In this document: positions 54,282 to 64,000 of the stretch, one piece after another | Numbering within the stretch: the stretch's first letter is position 1 | Layout: every line of letters starts with the position of its first letter | NCBI RefSeq assembly: GCF_033568475.1 | Contig: NW_027331833.1 | Location: forward strand, 5,332,001-5,396,000 | DNA from: Henckelia pumila | Taxonomy: Eukaryota > Streptophyta > Magnoliopsida > Lamiales > Gesneriaceae | Reading direction: 5' to 3' | DNA length: 64,000 nt | Translations under genes and position numbers: made by a program | Notes under the pieces: model-generated | Told to the model about the DNA's origin: nothing | Database searches by the model: none | What the model saw: only the letters and a program-made list of their open reading frames with translations

Positions 54282-57200
54282 TGTTGAAACGACTCTAACC
54301 TCTATACTTCAATAAATAATAAAAAAATACGGATTTTTAAAAATTTTTGCCATTACTTGTTTGTAAGTAAGTAAAACCTCTCTGTCACAGCCATCAATTC
54401 TAACCAATAGCAATAAATGCGGCAAAAAGATAACCACTGCGATAATCATAACTTCAAAAGTAAAAGCAACCCCACACGGTTGCGGAAAAGATAGCGATAA
54501 CAGTTCAAGACTTTAAAATTTAAGCAGAGGGAAAACACATCCTGACTATTACCAAAAGTACATAAGTTTAAACTCTTTATTACAATCATAAACTAGTGCG
54601 GAAACATGAAATAGCAACGGTCGTAGGGCCTCGCTCCGTCGGAGACCTCCCCTCAAGGATCCTACCCCTCGGTCCCTACGAACTCCTCCTCACCTGGCAA
54701 ACAAACAAGCATAGTGAGTCTAATGACCCAGCAAGTACAAACAGTGATATAACAAGGGTTTTAAAATACTCCAAGCAATACCCAAACTACTATACATAAT
54801 ATACTTTGAAACTTAAACTGTAAACATGCGTGAAATAAGGGAAATGAGACAACATGCAATTATGAACTCACGCCAACTCACGCTATGAAACTTTTGAACT
54901 TTCTTGACTTAACTGAAACACATGCATAACATAAAACTGAATAAATTGAGACTAGTCGACTGATACTTGAAACTTTAACTTTTGTTTTTGCTTTAGAACT
55001 TAGATCCTCAAATTGTGACTCAAGTTTCGATCATGATCATGGCTGTAGTGCACTATGCCGGCAAGACGCCGAGATTTCTCCCGATGCGATTTGCCCCTTT
55101 ACTTTCCTTTTTGGTAGGGGAGCCGAGATGAACCCGACCTCTTACTACACGTCTCTTTTGGTAGGAAAGCTGGGATGTCTCCCAGCCGCTTACTACACGT
55201 CTATGACAAGTGGGTGAGGCATCCCCCAACCCACATTGCCCTGCCAGTCACAATCAACTTATTTTGTTCAAAAATATTTTCCTTCCTTCATTGACTCGAC
55301 TCAAAATACTTAGCATGCAAGAACTTGTAATGACTTCCTTTGTAAATATTGTTTGGCTCAAAGACGAAACTCACGCACACGAATATGCAACTTAAGAAAT
55401 GGAACTCAACTCAAAAACATGGGTGCAAGGTGGGTGAGTGGCTGCCCCTAAGCTAAAAGCCCAATTATTTTTTTTTTACTTTCCTCAACCTTGCCTTAAA
55501 CCGAGCAACCAAACCGTAAAACCCTTAACTCTATCATCCCTTAGCCAAATTAAACACCGCTCAAACCGACACTCTCCAAACACTACAAACTAACCATATG
55601 ACCTATTTTCAACCTCATTTGACAGCCTATACAACCTGAACAAAAACCCAATCCGGACAGCCCACTTTTGCCCTCAAAATTCTGCACCGACACCTTAACT
55701 TCAAAAATCCATAACTTGATGAAATCTTACCCGAAACGAGCCCATTTTATATCGATGCGACCACAACATCATGAACGTGATCTAGGACCAGCCCTAACCA
55801 TGCCCAGACCACATTCAGATCCTCCCCTGCTCCGAAATCAGACTGATCTGTCCAAGCCAAACTCGCTCTACAACACCTCTACCTTGGGAAAACACCACCA
55901 AGTCCTATTTCCTTACTCCCACCTACTTCCAATCCACCAAACACAATCAAAACCATCTCTTAGGACTTAGCACAAGCACCTTGGCAGCCCCTTACCACAC
56001 TTCAACACCACAATTCAAAAATAATAAGATTATGCACCGAAAAGCCTTCAATCTTTGTACAATCAATGAAACCTATTGCCAAGCAATAAAATACCTTCAC
56101 ATGCTTCAAAAACAGCCCAACAAAATGCAAATTTTGAAATTTAAAGAGCATGAACCTCTGAATTTTCGAAAATTAACAATTGTAACCAAGACCTCTCATG
56201 CCTTCAATCATAAATCATCATGTAACTCTTTAAAGTCCTAAGCAACTCAAATTTTCGAAAATCACACATGAACCCTACTGAAAATCATGAAAAATTCGAA
56301 CCCTACATACACATAATAACAATAATTTTCGAAAATTAAAGGAGATTATGAGCAAGAACATATATAGCTTGAATGAAAGCCCAACAAAATGCTTATACTT
56401 GCCTTCAACCTTTAATACCCAACAAAAACGAAATGCAAGAGGGGAGAGGGCTGGGATTTCGAACTAGTATCAAGCTACACCTCCCTTGGAGGGCGGCGGC
56501 GGCGGCTAGGGATTGAAGGAGGGGGAATAGCCGATCCAAAAGCAAGAATGAGAGAGGAGAGAATGGAGTGGGGCATTTTCTTTGGGTTTGGTAGACTAGG
56601 GTTTGCTAAATATTTTATTTTGTGTTTAAAAGTAGAGTGTATAGTGTGTATATGTGTAAGTAATTAAAAGTAGGTGTGTGTGTGCTTTTAAAAGTATAAC
56701 TTATAGTACCTACTAACTTACACTAATAAAATTCTTAATTTTAAAAACTTCTAATCAAAAATATTAAATTGGGTTTTACTAATCCGAGTTTATGAAAATT
56801 CTAATTTTCGAAAAAGTTAAAGAATAAGCCCAATATTATTGCAATACTAAGGAAAATGTTTTCTGATACCCGAAAATTTCTAACTTTTGAATTCCCTTCT
56901 AAATTTCCTCTTACCTCCCTACTAAACTTTTAAAATAGAAATTCTTGGAATTTACCGCCAAAATCCGCCATCGCCGAACGCCGGAACCGGAAGTCACTGT
57001 TTCAAAATTTTCAATAATAAAGAACTTAAAATATTTGAGCACTTACACTTTAAAGGAAATTTAAGCAGTTAATTTCAAGCAATTAAAATCATAATTATTA
57101 AAAAAAGAATTTTAGGCACTATCTTAGGAATTAAAATCAACACTTTAAATATTTTGATGTCACTGCAATAAATGGAATATTTGAATAATAGCAGAGCGAT

Positions 57201-57500
57201 TCAAATAATTTAAACAACTAGACGAACATTTAGAATTAATTTAAATAAATACACATGCAGTATAAAAACCTTTAAAATTATTTGGACAGATAAAAGAATT
57301 TAACTAAATAAGCTAGACATTTAAAATCATTTAAATGAATAAACTAAACAATTAAATAAAATCATTTGAATAAATAAATTATATTCTATTAACACATAAT
57401 TCAAATAAAAAATTTAAATAAATTAAACTTAAAAAATAATAATCATAATATTTATTTAATTTATATATGCGAATTAGTAGATTGGATTTTAGGTACTACA
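54282..57500 (-). repeat. probable solo LTR of a gypsy element
   Basis: Starts TGTTGAAACGACTCTAACC, like the young gypsy LTR start (TGCAACGACCCTAACTC), and ends TAGGTACTACA. It is flanked by ATTAT and ATTGT (4 of 5), inside the Athila LTR. The interior has the same kind of content as the LTR at 12173-14738: AT-rich ends and a GC-richer middle with GGCGGCGGCGGCGGC near 56492. No gag, pol, primer site or second LTR is seen. Length is 3219 bp. Short open frames (for example 55668-55970) are not genes. Confidence 0.55.
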
Positions 57501-57932
57501 ATTGTTCTGTTTACCGGATTTAATATTCAAACCTTTATAGGAATATTGAGGTTAATATTAGATATAAACTTCTACTAACACTTGGAAAAGGGAGTAGGAA
57601 ATAATTGGATTCTTGGCTAATAAACAGAAGAATTTATAATTAATAAATTAAAAGGACTAAATCATGGTCGATAGTAAAGTGAAGTTGAACCTCTAGAATT
57701 TATTATCATTGATATTTCGTCTTGAAAATTCTTTGTTATTTAATTTAATTTGTTGCAAGTTTTTAGTTAATCAAAATCAACTCATTTTCATAGCTCTAAA
57801 TAGTATTGAGATTTTATTAGTTACAAATATTTAATATAATATCATTGTATTCATTCTCTGTGAGATCGACTTGGACATAACTTCTATATTAAAACTTGAC
57901 ACCGTACACTTGCGAGAGAAAATCACGTAACA

Positions 57933-57956
57933 AGTTTTTGGCACTGTTGTCATGGA
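57933..57956 (+). promoter_or_regulatory. Athila primer-site region, decayed
   Basis: AGTTTTTGGCACTGTTGTCA follows the LTR end. Athila elements carry a conserved TTTTTGGCGCCGTTGCCGGGG at this place, and this copy has several C/G-to-T/A type changes. Confidence 0.7.
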
Positions 57957-58071
57957 ATGAATTTTATTTGATTTATATTGAATTATGCTTATTAGTCTTA
58001 ATTTTGATTTAGAGAATTTATTTTATTTTATTGGTTTTAATTTAAACTTTTATACCCTGTTTTTGCAGTTT

Positions 58072-59670
58072 ATGCGAAAAATCCAAAGTTACGACTCACT
58101 GATCTTTGTTTCGGAAATTGAGAAAACCGCAAAATCCTTGAGAAAATCTAGAAGAGAAGAGTTGAAACAAATGACTGAAAATAGAGAAAACAGTGAAGGA
58201 GGCGAAAATACTGGTCCTGTGCCAATCAGAGATCATTTTAGACCGGTGATCAACAATCACTATTCTGGAATTGCTCGACAGAATATCACTACTAATAATT
58301 TTGAGTTGAATCCAGCACTGATCAATATGGTGCAACAAAATAATTTTAGGGGTGCAGCTACTAAAGATCCAAATTTTCATCTGCGCACTTTTCTGGAACT
58401 TGCCGACACTGTGAAAATTTAAGGTGTTACTGAGGACACCATCAGACTACGAATGTTCCCGTTTTCTCTTAGGGACAGTGCTCGTAGTTGGTTACCGTCA
58501 CTTCCATTGCGAAGCATTACAACATAGGCTGTTCTAAATTTTTGTCCAAGTATTTTCCGCCTGCCAAGTATGCCCAACTGAAAATTGATATCACTACATT
58601 CAGACAACAAGATTTTGAGAAGCTTTATGTAGCTTGGGAGCGCTACAAAGAATTACTACGAAAGTGCCCAAACCATAATTTTGCAGATTGCGAGCAGATT
58701 GAATTATTTTACAATGGTTTGAATGGGCCAACTCAGATTTCTGTGGATGCTGATGTTGGAGGATAAATATTTTCTAAATTTCCTACAGAGGTTTATGACA
58801 ACTAATAGCTATCAGTGACCGATTGAGAGATCGATGATAAGAAAACCTGTTGGAGTTCATGAAGTTGATGCATTCACAGCTTTGATTGCTCAAATGACTA
58901 CTATTTCTACACAATTGTCTGCGCTGAGCAAAGGAAATCAAGTTTCAACAGAGTCGGCATTGCCGGTGACTGTAGTTAATCTTAATAATGGATTTGAAAG
59001 TGTGTAGCAAGATCAGTATGTGAAGAACAAAAAATTTAATGGATATCAAGTTAATCCTGCAACCAATCAGTATCATCCTAGTTTGCGCAATCATGAGAAT
59101 TTTTCATATTCAAATAATAAAAATGTGTTGAATCCTCCACCGGGATTCAATACTCAAAGGGGTGAGGGTAAACCATCTTTGGAGGATTTGGTGAGTAATT
59201 TTATTTTGTAGTCATCCACAAGATTTCTAATGAATGGGAATAGGATTGATAATATGGAGACGCACTTGGCCAATGTGGGTGCTTCTATGAAAAATATTGA
59301 AATAAAAATTGGTCAACTTGCGAATTCCTTGAATAATCAGGAGAGAAGGTTTTTTCCTAGCAATACTGAGGTAAATCCAAAGGATCAGTGTAAAGCCATC
59401 ACTTTGAGAAGTGAGAAAGAAATTGGGGTCAATTACCCAAAGGTAGTGGATGTTGATGAAGTTGAAAATATTGAGATTGAATTAGAAAAATTTGAGAGTA
59501 AAAATTTCAGTAAGCCTGCGGTTGAATCTAAGAAACTGCCTATGCCAAAAGCTGTTTTGCCATATCCACAGCGGTTCAAGAAAAAAGAATTGGATGAACA
59601 ATTTTCAAAGTTTCTTGATAACTTCAAGAAAATTCATATAAACATTTCATTCGTTGATTCTTTGGAATAA
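58072..59670 (+). pseudogene. Athila gag, broken
   Basis: ATG at 58072. The gag domain is INMVQQNNFRGAATKDPNFH, FLELADTVKI (stop at 58420-58422), RLRMFPFSLRDSARSW, then after a shift FLSKYFPPAKYAQLKIDI and LYVAWERYKELLRKCPNHNF and FYNGLNGPTQ. The linker has NPPPGFNTQRGE and SLEDLVSNFIL. A second part at 59230-59670 has MNGNRIDNMETHLANVGASM and KAITLRSEKE (the conserved Athila KAITLRSG motif with G to E). Confidence 0.9.
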
Positions 59671-62600
59671 ATGCCACACTATGCAAAATTCATGAAGGAT
59701 GTGATGTCGAGGAATAGAAATCTCGAGGAATTTGAGAATGTGAAGTTGACCGAAGAGTGCATTGCCATCTTGCAAAAGAAACTACCACAAAAATAAAAAT
59801 ATCCAGGGAGCTTTACTATCCCTTGGATTATTGGTGGTGCAACTGTTAATAGAACATTACGTGATTTAGATGAAAATATTAATTTAATGTCTTTGTTTAT
59901 TTTCAGGGCCTTGGAGCTTGGTGAGGTGAAGCCGACCACAATCATTCTGTAGTTGACCGATCGTTCTCTTACTTATCCTCATGGAATTGTTGAGGATGTA
60001 CTGATAAAAATAGATAAATTTAATATTCCTTCTGATTTTGTAGTGCTTGACATGGAGGAAGATCTAGATGTCTCTCTAATTTTTGGGAGACCATTATTTG
60101 CAACTAGAAGAGCTTTAATTGATGTGCAGGAAGGTAAATTAACTCTACGAGTTGGTGGTGAAGTGGTTACTTTTAATATTTATAAGACCATGGATTACCA
60201 AAATAAGGTATGTTCTTGTAACCGCATTGATTTATTTAATTCTTACATGGATAATCTTGGTGTAGGAATGGAGTTGGAAAATGTGTTGGCAAGATGCTTA
60301 ATTAATTCGTTGACTCAAGCTAATGTTGATGATTGGGAACTTAGAGAGTAAATTTTGGCTCTTTAAAGTTTGCAAAAATTAAAAAAATGTCAAGAAAAAA
60401 AATTAAGAATTGCTTGATGAGCCAGTAAAGATGTACCAATTTCTACTCCGGCATTGAAAGAACTACAAGTCAATTATTCTATGTATTTTTGGGTGATAAT
60501 TCGACTTACCCGATAATTATTTTTTCCTCTCTTACTCCGGATGAAAAAGATAAATTATTAAGAGTTTTGAGAGAATTTAAATCTGCTTTGAGTTGGTTAA
60601 TTTCTGATATTAAGGGCATTAGTCCAAATATTTGCATGCATAAAATTTTGATGGAGGATTCATATAGCCTGTATGTTGATCATCAAAGGAGGTTAAATCC
60701 TGCGATAAAAGAAGTGGTGAAGCCAGAAGTTTTGAAATTGTTGAATGTTGATATTATTTATGCCATTTCTGACATTTCTTGGGTGTCTCTAGTAAAGGTA
60801 GTTCCTAAGAAAAGGGGCATGAATGTGACTAAAAAAATGAGAAAAATGAGTTGATCTCAACTAGTACTATCACTGGTTGGAGAGTCTGCATCGATTATAC
60901 AAGTTTGAATAAGGCTACTAGAAAAGATCATTTTCCTCTTCCTTTATTGATCGAATGTTTGATAGGTTGGTTGGTTACCAACATTATTGCTTTTTAGATG
61001 GTTATTCTGGTTATAATCAAATTTCCATAGCGCCAGAGGATCAAGAGAAAATAACCTTTACATGCCCTATGGTACTTATGCTTTCAGGAGAATGCCATTC
61101 GGATTGTGTAATGCACCGACTACTTTTCAGCGATGCATTATGACAATTTTTTCGGATATGGTGGAGGAAATCATTAAAATTTTTATGGATGATTTTTCTG
61201 TGTTTGGGTCTTCTTTTGATCATTGTTTGCACAATATGGCCCTTGTTTTGCAGCGTTGCCAGGAAAATAATTTAGTGCTTAATTGGGAAAAATTCCACTT
61301 TATGGTTCAAGAGGGCATTGTACTTGTGCATAAAGTGTCATCTAATGGGCTTGAGGTTGATCGAGGTAAAGTTCTTGCAATTGAGAAGCTTCCACCACCA
61401 AACAATGTGAAAGTCATTAGAAGTTTCTTGTGACACGCCGGATTTTATCGTTGCTTTATTAGAGATTTTTCTAAAATTACTAAGCTTTTATGTAATTTGT
61501 TAGAAAAAAACTCATCCTTTATTTTTGATGAGGTGTGTTTGCAGGCGTTCAATAAGATCAAGGAGGAATTAATTTCTGTGCATATCATGATTTTACCTGA
61601 TTGCAAAGAGCCATTTGAAGTAATGTGTGATTCAAGTGATTATGTCGTGGGAGCAGTTTTGGGCCAAAGAAGAGACAAGATGTTTCGGTCAATTACTATG
61701 TCAGCCACACTCTTGATGGAGCACAACAGATTTACACTACTATTGAAAAAGAGATATTGGTTGTGGTGTTCTCGTTTGAAAAATTCAGGTCCTATCTTAA
61801 TGGCTCTAAAGTAATTTTTTATACTGACCATGCAACAATTCGTTACCTTTTGCCAATAAGGATGCCAAGCCTAGATTAATTCGATGGATACTCTTGCTAC
61901 AAGAGTTTGATTTTGAAATTAGAGACAAGAAAAGAAGTGAAAATCTTGCAGCAGATCATTTGTCTCGTTTGGAGTTGGAAGGAAAAGTTGAATATGAACT
62001 CATCAAGGAACAATTTTTGGATGAACATCTCTTTGAGGTAAATTCTAAACTCCCTTGGTTTGTTGATATTGCTAATTTTCTTTATTGTGGTTTGTTGCCT
62101 CCATATCTTAATCATCACCAAAGGAAGAGATTTTTTTCATGATGTCAATTTTTATCTATGGGATGATCCGTGTGTGTATAAGAAGTGTTCGGATCAAGTG
62201 ATAAGGAGACGTGCTTCTGAAGTTAAAGTGAAAGAAATTCTGGAACGGTGTCATTCTGAACCGTATGACGGTCACTTTGGAGAATCAAGAACAGCCGCTA
62301 AGGTATTTCAATCTGATTTTTATTGGCCAAATTTTTTTAAGGATAGTTATACCTTAGTGAAATCCTGTGATAGATGTTAAAGGATGAAAAATATATCTAG
62401 GTGTCATGAATTACCCCTTACAAATACTTTAGAGGTTGAATTGTTTGATGTTTGGAGTATTGATTTTTTGGGACTGTTTCTTACATACTTTGGTCAATCT
62501 TATATTTTACTGGCTGTTGATTATGTTTCGAAATGGTTGAAAGCAATCGCCGCCCACACTAATCATGCTTGTGTAGTAGTTTGTGCAGAAAAATATTTTC

Positions 62601-63311
62601 ACGTGGTTTGAAACTCCACGGGCAATCCTCAGTGATGAAGGTACACATTTTTGCAATAAGATTTATAATTCATTGCTGACAAAATATGGTGTAGAATAAA
62701 TTGATATATGCATATCATCCACAAACAAATGGTCAAGCTAAAATATCCAACCAGAAATCAAGAAAATTCTGGAAAAGACCGTAAAGACTAACCGAAAAGA
62801 TTGAGAAATCAAGTTGGATGATGCACTATGGGCTTATAGGACTGCGTTCAAAACTCCAATTGGCATGTCTCCGTATAGGTTGATTTTTGGGAAAGCATGT
62901 CATCTGCCAGTGGAGTTAGAACATCGATCATATTGGGCTATGAAGAAATTGAATTTTGATCTGAAATCATTTGACAAAAAACGGTTGTTGCAACTGATTG
63001 AGATGGACAAAATTCGTAATGGTGCTTATGAAAATGCCAAGATCTACAAAGAACAGACCAAAAAGTGGCATGAAAATAAAATAATGAGGAGAGAATTTGA
63101 GCCTGGATAGCATGTATTATTATTTAATTCTCGTCTCATATTATTTCCAATTAAGTTGAAATCGAGATAGTCTGGCCCTTTCACAGTAGTAAAAGTGCAT
63201 TCTTATTGCGCCATTGAGCTGAATTATCATGATGGACGCAAGTTTTAAGTCAATGGTCAGAGGCTGAAGCATTATTTTGGAGATATAGTGCGGAACGTAG
63301 AGAGCGTTTAA
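59671..63311 (+). pseudogene. Athila pol (protease, RT, RNase H, integrase), broken
   Basis: The protease region includes IPWIIGGATVNRTLRDLDEN and VVLDMEEDLDVSLIFGRPLF. RT has RRLNPAIKEVVKPEVLKLL, CIDYTSLNKATRKDHFPLPF, YGTYAFRRMPFGLCNAPTTF and the catalytic FMDD (IKIFMDDFSVFGSSFDH). RNase H has FEVMCDSSDYVVGAVLGQ. Integrase has a zinc region (HSEPYDGHFGESRTAAKVFQ to KSCDRC), [28 protein letters not shown] and the C-terminal SGPFTVVKVH and VNGQRLKHYFGD. Stops or frame changes occur near 59800, 59950, 60350, 60852, 61430, 61800, 62140, 62378, 62610 and 63110. Confidence 0.92.
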
Positions 63312-64000
63312 TTAATCGAGCCTATGTAAAAACACTAGGAGAGTCGGGCTGACGACGTTAACCCATTTGCTTTTTTGGAGGCAACCCAAAATTTTATTAT
63401 TTTTGTTTTAATTTTCATTTTTAATTTTAATTTTTTTGTCGTTTTTAGTGGTAAATTTTTTAATTTTAATAGCATGTCTTCCAAAATAATTAATTTAGAC
63501 ATTTTCCATGCATACAGGAAAGTGCTCCCGCGCCAATCCCTAGTGCACCCGTGCCAATCACCGAAATTTAATGGTAAAAATTGATTACAGGGCGCACCCG
63601 CGCTATTGACAAGTGCCCTCACTCCCATCGCCCATTTTAGTGTCAAAATTTTTGTATCACAGTGCACCCGCGCCCTTGTTCCAGCGCACCCGTGCTCTCG
63701 CCCCTACTCCCTCAGTACAGCGCACCCGCACTCATTTTTTTGTATCGCATCGCACCAGCGCCCCTGCGCCCTAGAGTTTAAAACACACGCTGATTTGTTT
63801 TTGGACATATTTCTCTCGCTTCATCTTTCAAAAACATCCCTACTAAAAAACCCAAGCTTCAAAACTCGATTTTCTCCGCAACTTGAGTCTGAGATTGTTC
63901 ATATCATGTCCTCACACCAACCATTTTTGAGTTTTACACCTACTTGCTATCTAATTCGAGCCAAAATTCAAAGCTAGGGTTCCAAAAAATTGGAGATTTT
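63312..64000 (+). other. post-pol region of the Athila element
   Basis: The conserved post-pol stretch at about 63340-63390 is followed by AT-rich sequence. From about 63510 to 63770 a loose repeat of GCGCACCCGCGC-type units occurs six to eight times. An ATG at 63906 opens a short frame (MSSHQPFLSFTPTCYL) that stops at 63975. Athila elements can carry an env-like ORF here, but this frame shows no such feature. Confidence 0.5.

Larger units (their letters stand above)
53206..57932 (+). repeat. 5' LTR of an Athila-type gypsy, interrupted
   Basis: LTR pieces at about 53206-53357, 54084-54281 and 57501-57932. Typical Athila LTR passages are visible: ATGAACTATTCTTTTAGTCT, CATCACTCGGGAGAGGAAAT, and near the end TGACACCGTACACTTGCGAG followed by CACGTAACA. 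The hAT-like element and a probable solo LTR interrupt it. The left limit is not determined and may lie left of the TRIM-like element. Confidence 0.65.
57501..64000 (+). mobile_element. Athila-type Ty3/gypsy element, body to window end
   Basis: LTR end, primer region, gag, protease, RT, RNase H and integrase follow in gypsy order. The post-pol sequence (GTCGGGCTGACGACGTTAAC, GGAGGCAACCC) is characteristic of Athila. All coding parts have stops or shifts. The 3' LTR lies beyond the window. Confidence 0.9.

Noticed and set aside
55668..56241. Open frames of about 100 and 86 codons with few motifs
   Set aside because: Inside the probable solo LTR; no conserved residues and no splice or start context that stands out.
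1..64000. CRISPR arrays, rRNA or tRNA genes, bacterial-type operons
   Set aside because: None seen. The tRNA-like matches are only 12-bp primer sites, and the regular repeats are transposon subterminal arrays. The content is plant nuclear.

Overview
This is plant nuclear DNA, almost certainly heterochromatic or gene-poor and probably from a eudicot. I see no host gene that looks intact. The window is a stack of transposable elements inserted into one another, and the elements are plant-specific types: two Ty1/copia elements (one a Sirevirus), Tekay-like and other Ty3/gypsy elements, an Athila-type gypsy, CACTA, MULE, hAT-like and Tourist-like DNA elements, and a TRIM-like element. Most boundaries below rest on terminal repeats plus target-site duplications (TSDs) read directly from the sequence.

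Layout. 1-1414 is AT-rich sequence without genes. 1415-7554 is a decayed Ty1/copia element on the minus strand (238-bp LTRs, TSD ATATT). 7869-8548 is a fragment that may be an old pararetrovirus copy. 8598-32914 is a Sirevirus-like copia element (LTRs about 1.18 kb, TSD CATTT). Its leader was invaded by CACTA-type DNA (about 9793-24978), and that in turn holds a very young Tekay-type gypsy at 12173-22138 (LTRs about 2.56 kb, TSD GAAAC). The Sirevirus itself sits in the 5' LTR of an older gypsy, which resumes at 32915-36204. That gypsy's pol is broken by another gypsy (5' LTR 36205-38226), whose reverse transcriptase is split by a CACTA element (40354-44666). A MULE with an 11-bp TSD lies at 46624-51495. 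From about 53.2 kb to the window end runs an Athila-type gypsy whose 5' LTR carries a hAT-like element and a probable solo LTR.

The most interesting points are these. (1) The young chromovirus has an apparent 196-nt spliceosomal intron exactly between gag and pol. (2) The CACTA elements carry pieces of host genes with exon-intron structure: a Pro-X carboxypeptidase and a VIM/ORTHRUS-like SRA-domain gene. (3) The MULE has a second, convergent gene for a GRF-type zinc-finger protein with a C-terminal membrane segment. (4) The Sirevirus LTRs and the region before its env-like ORF contain arrays of a degenerate near-palindrome.

Most coding regions are pseudogenes with in-frame stops and frameshifts. 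The intact-looking exception is the gag of the young gypsy; its pol has only one visible frameshift. Boundaries given without a TSD are approximate.
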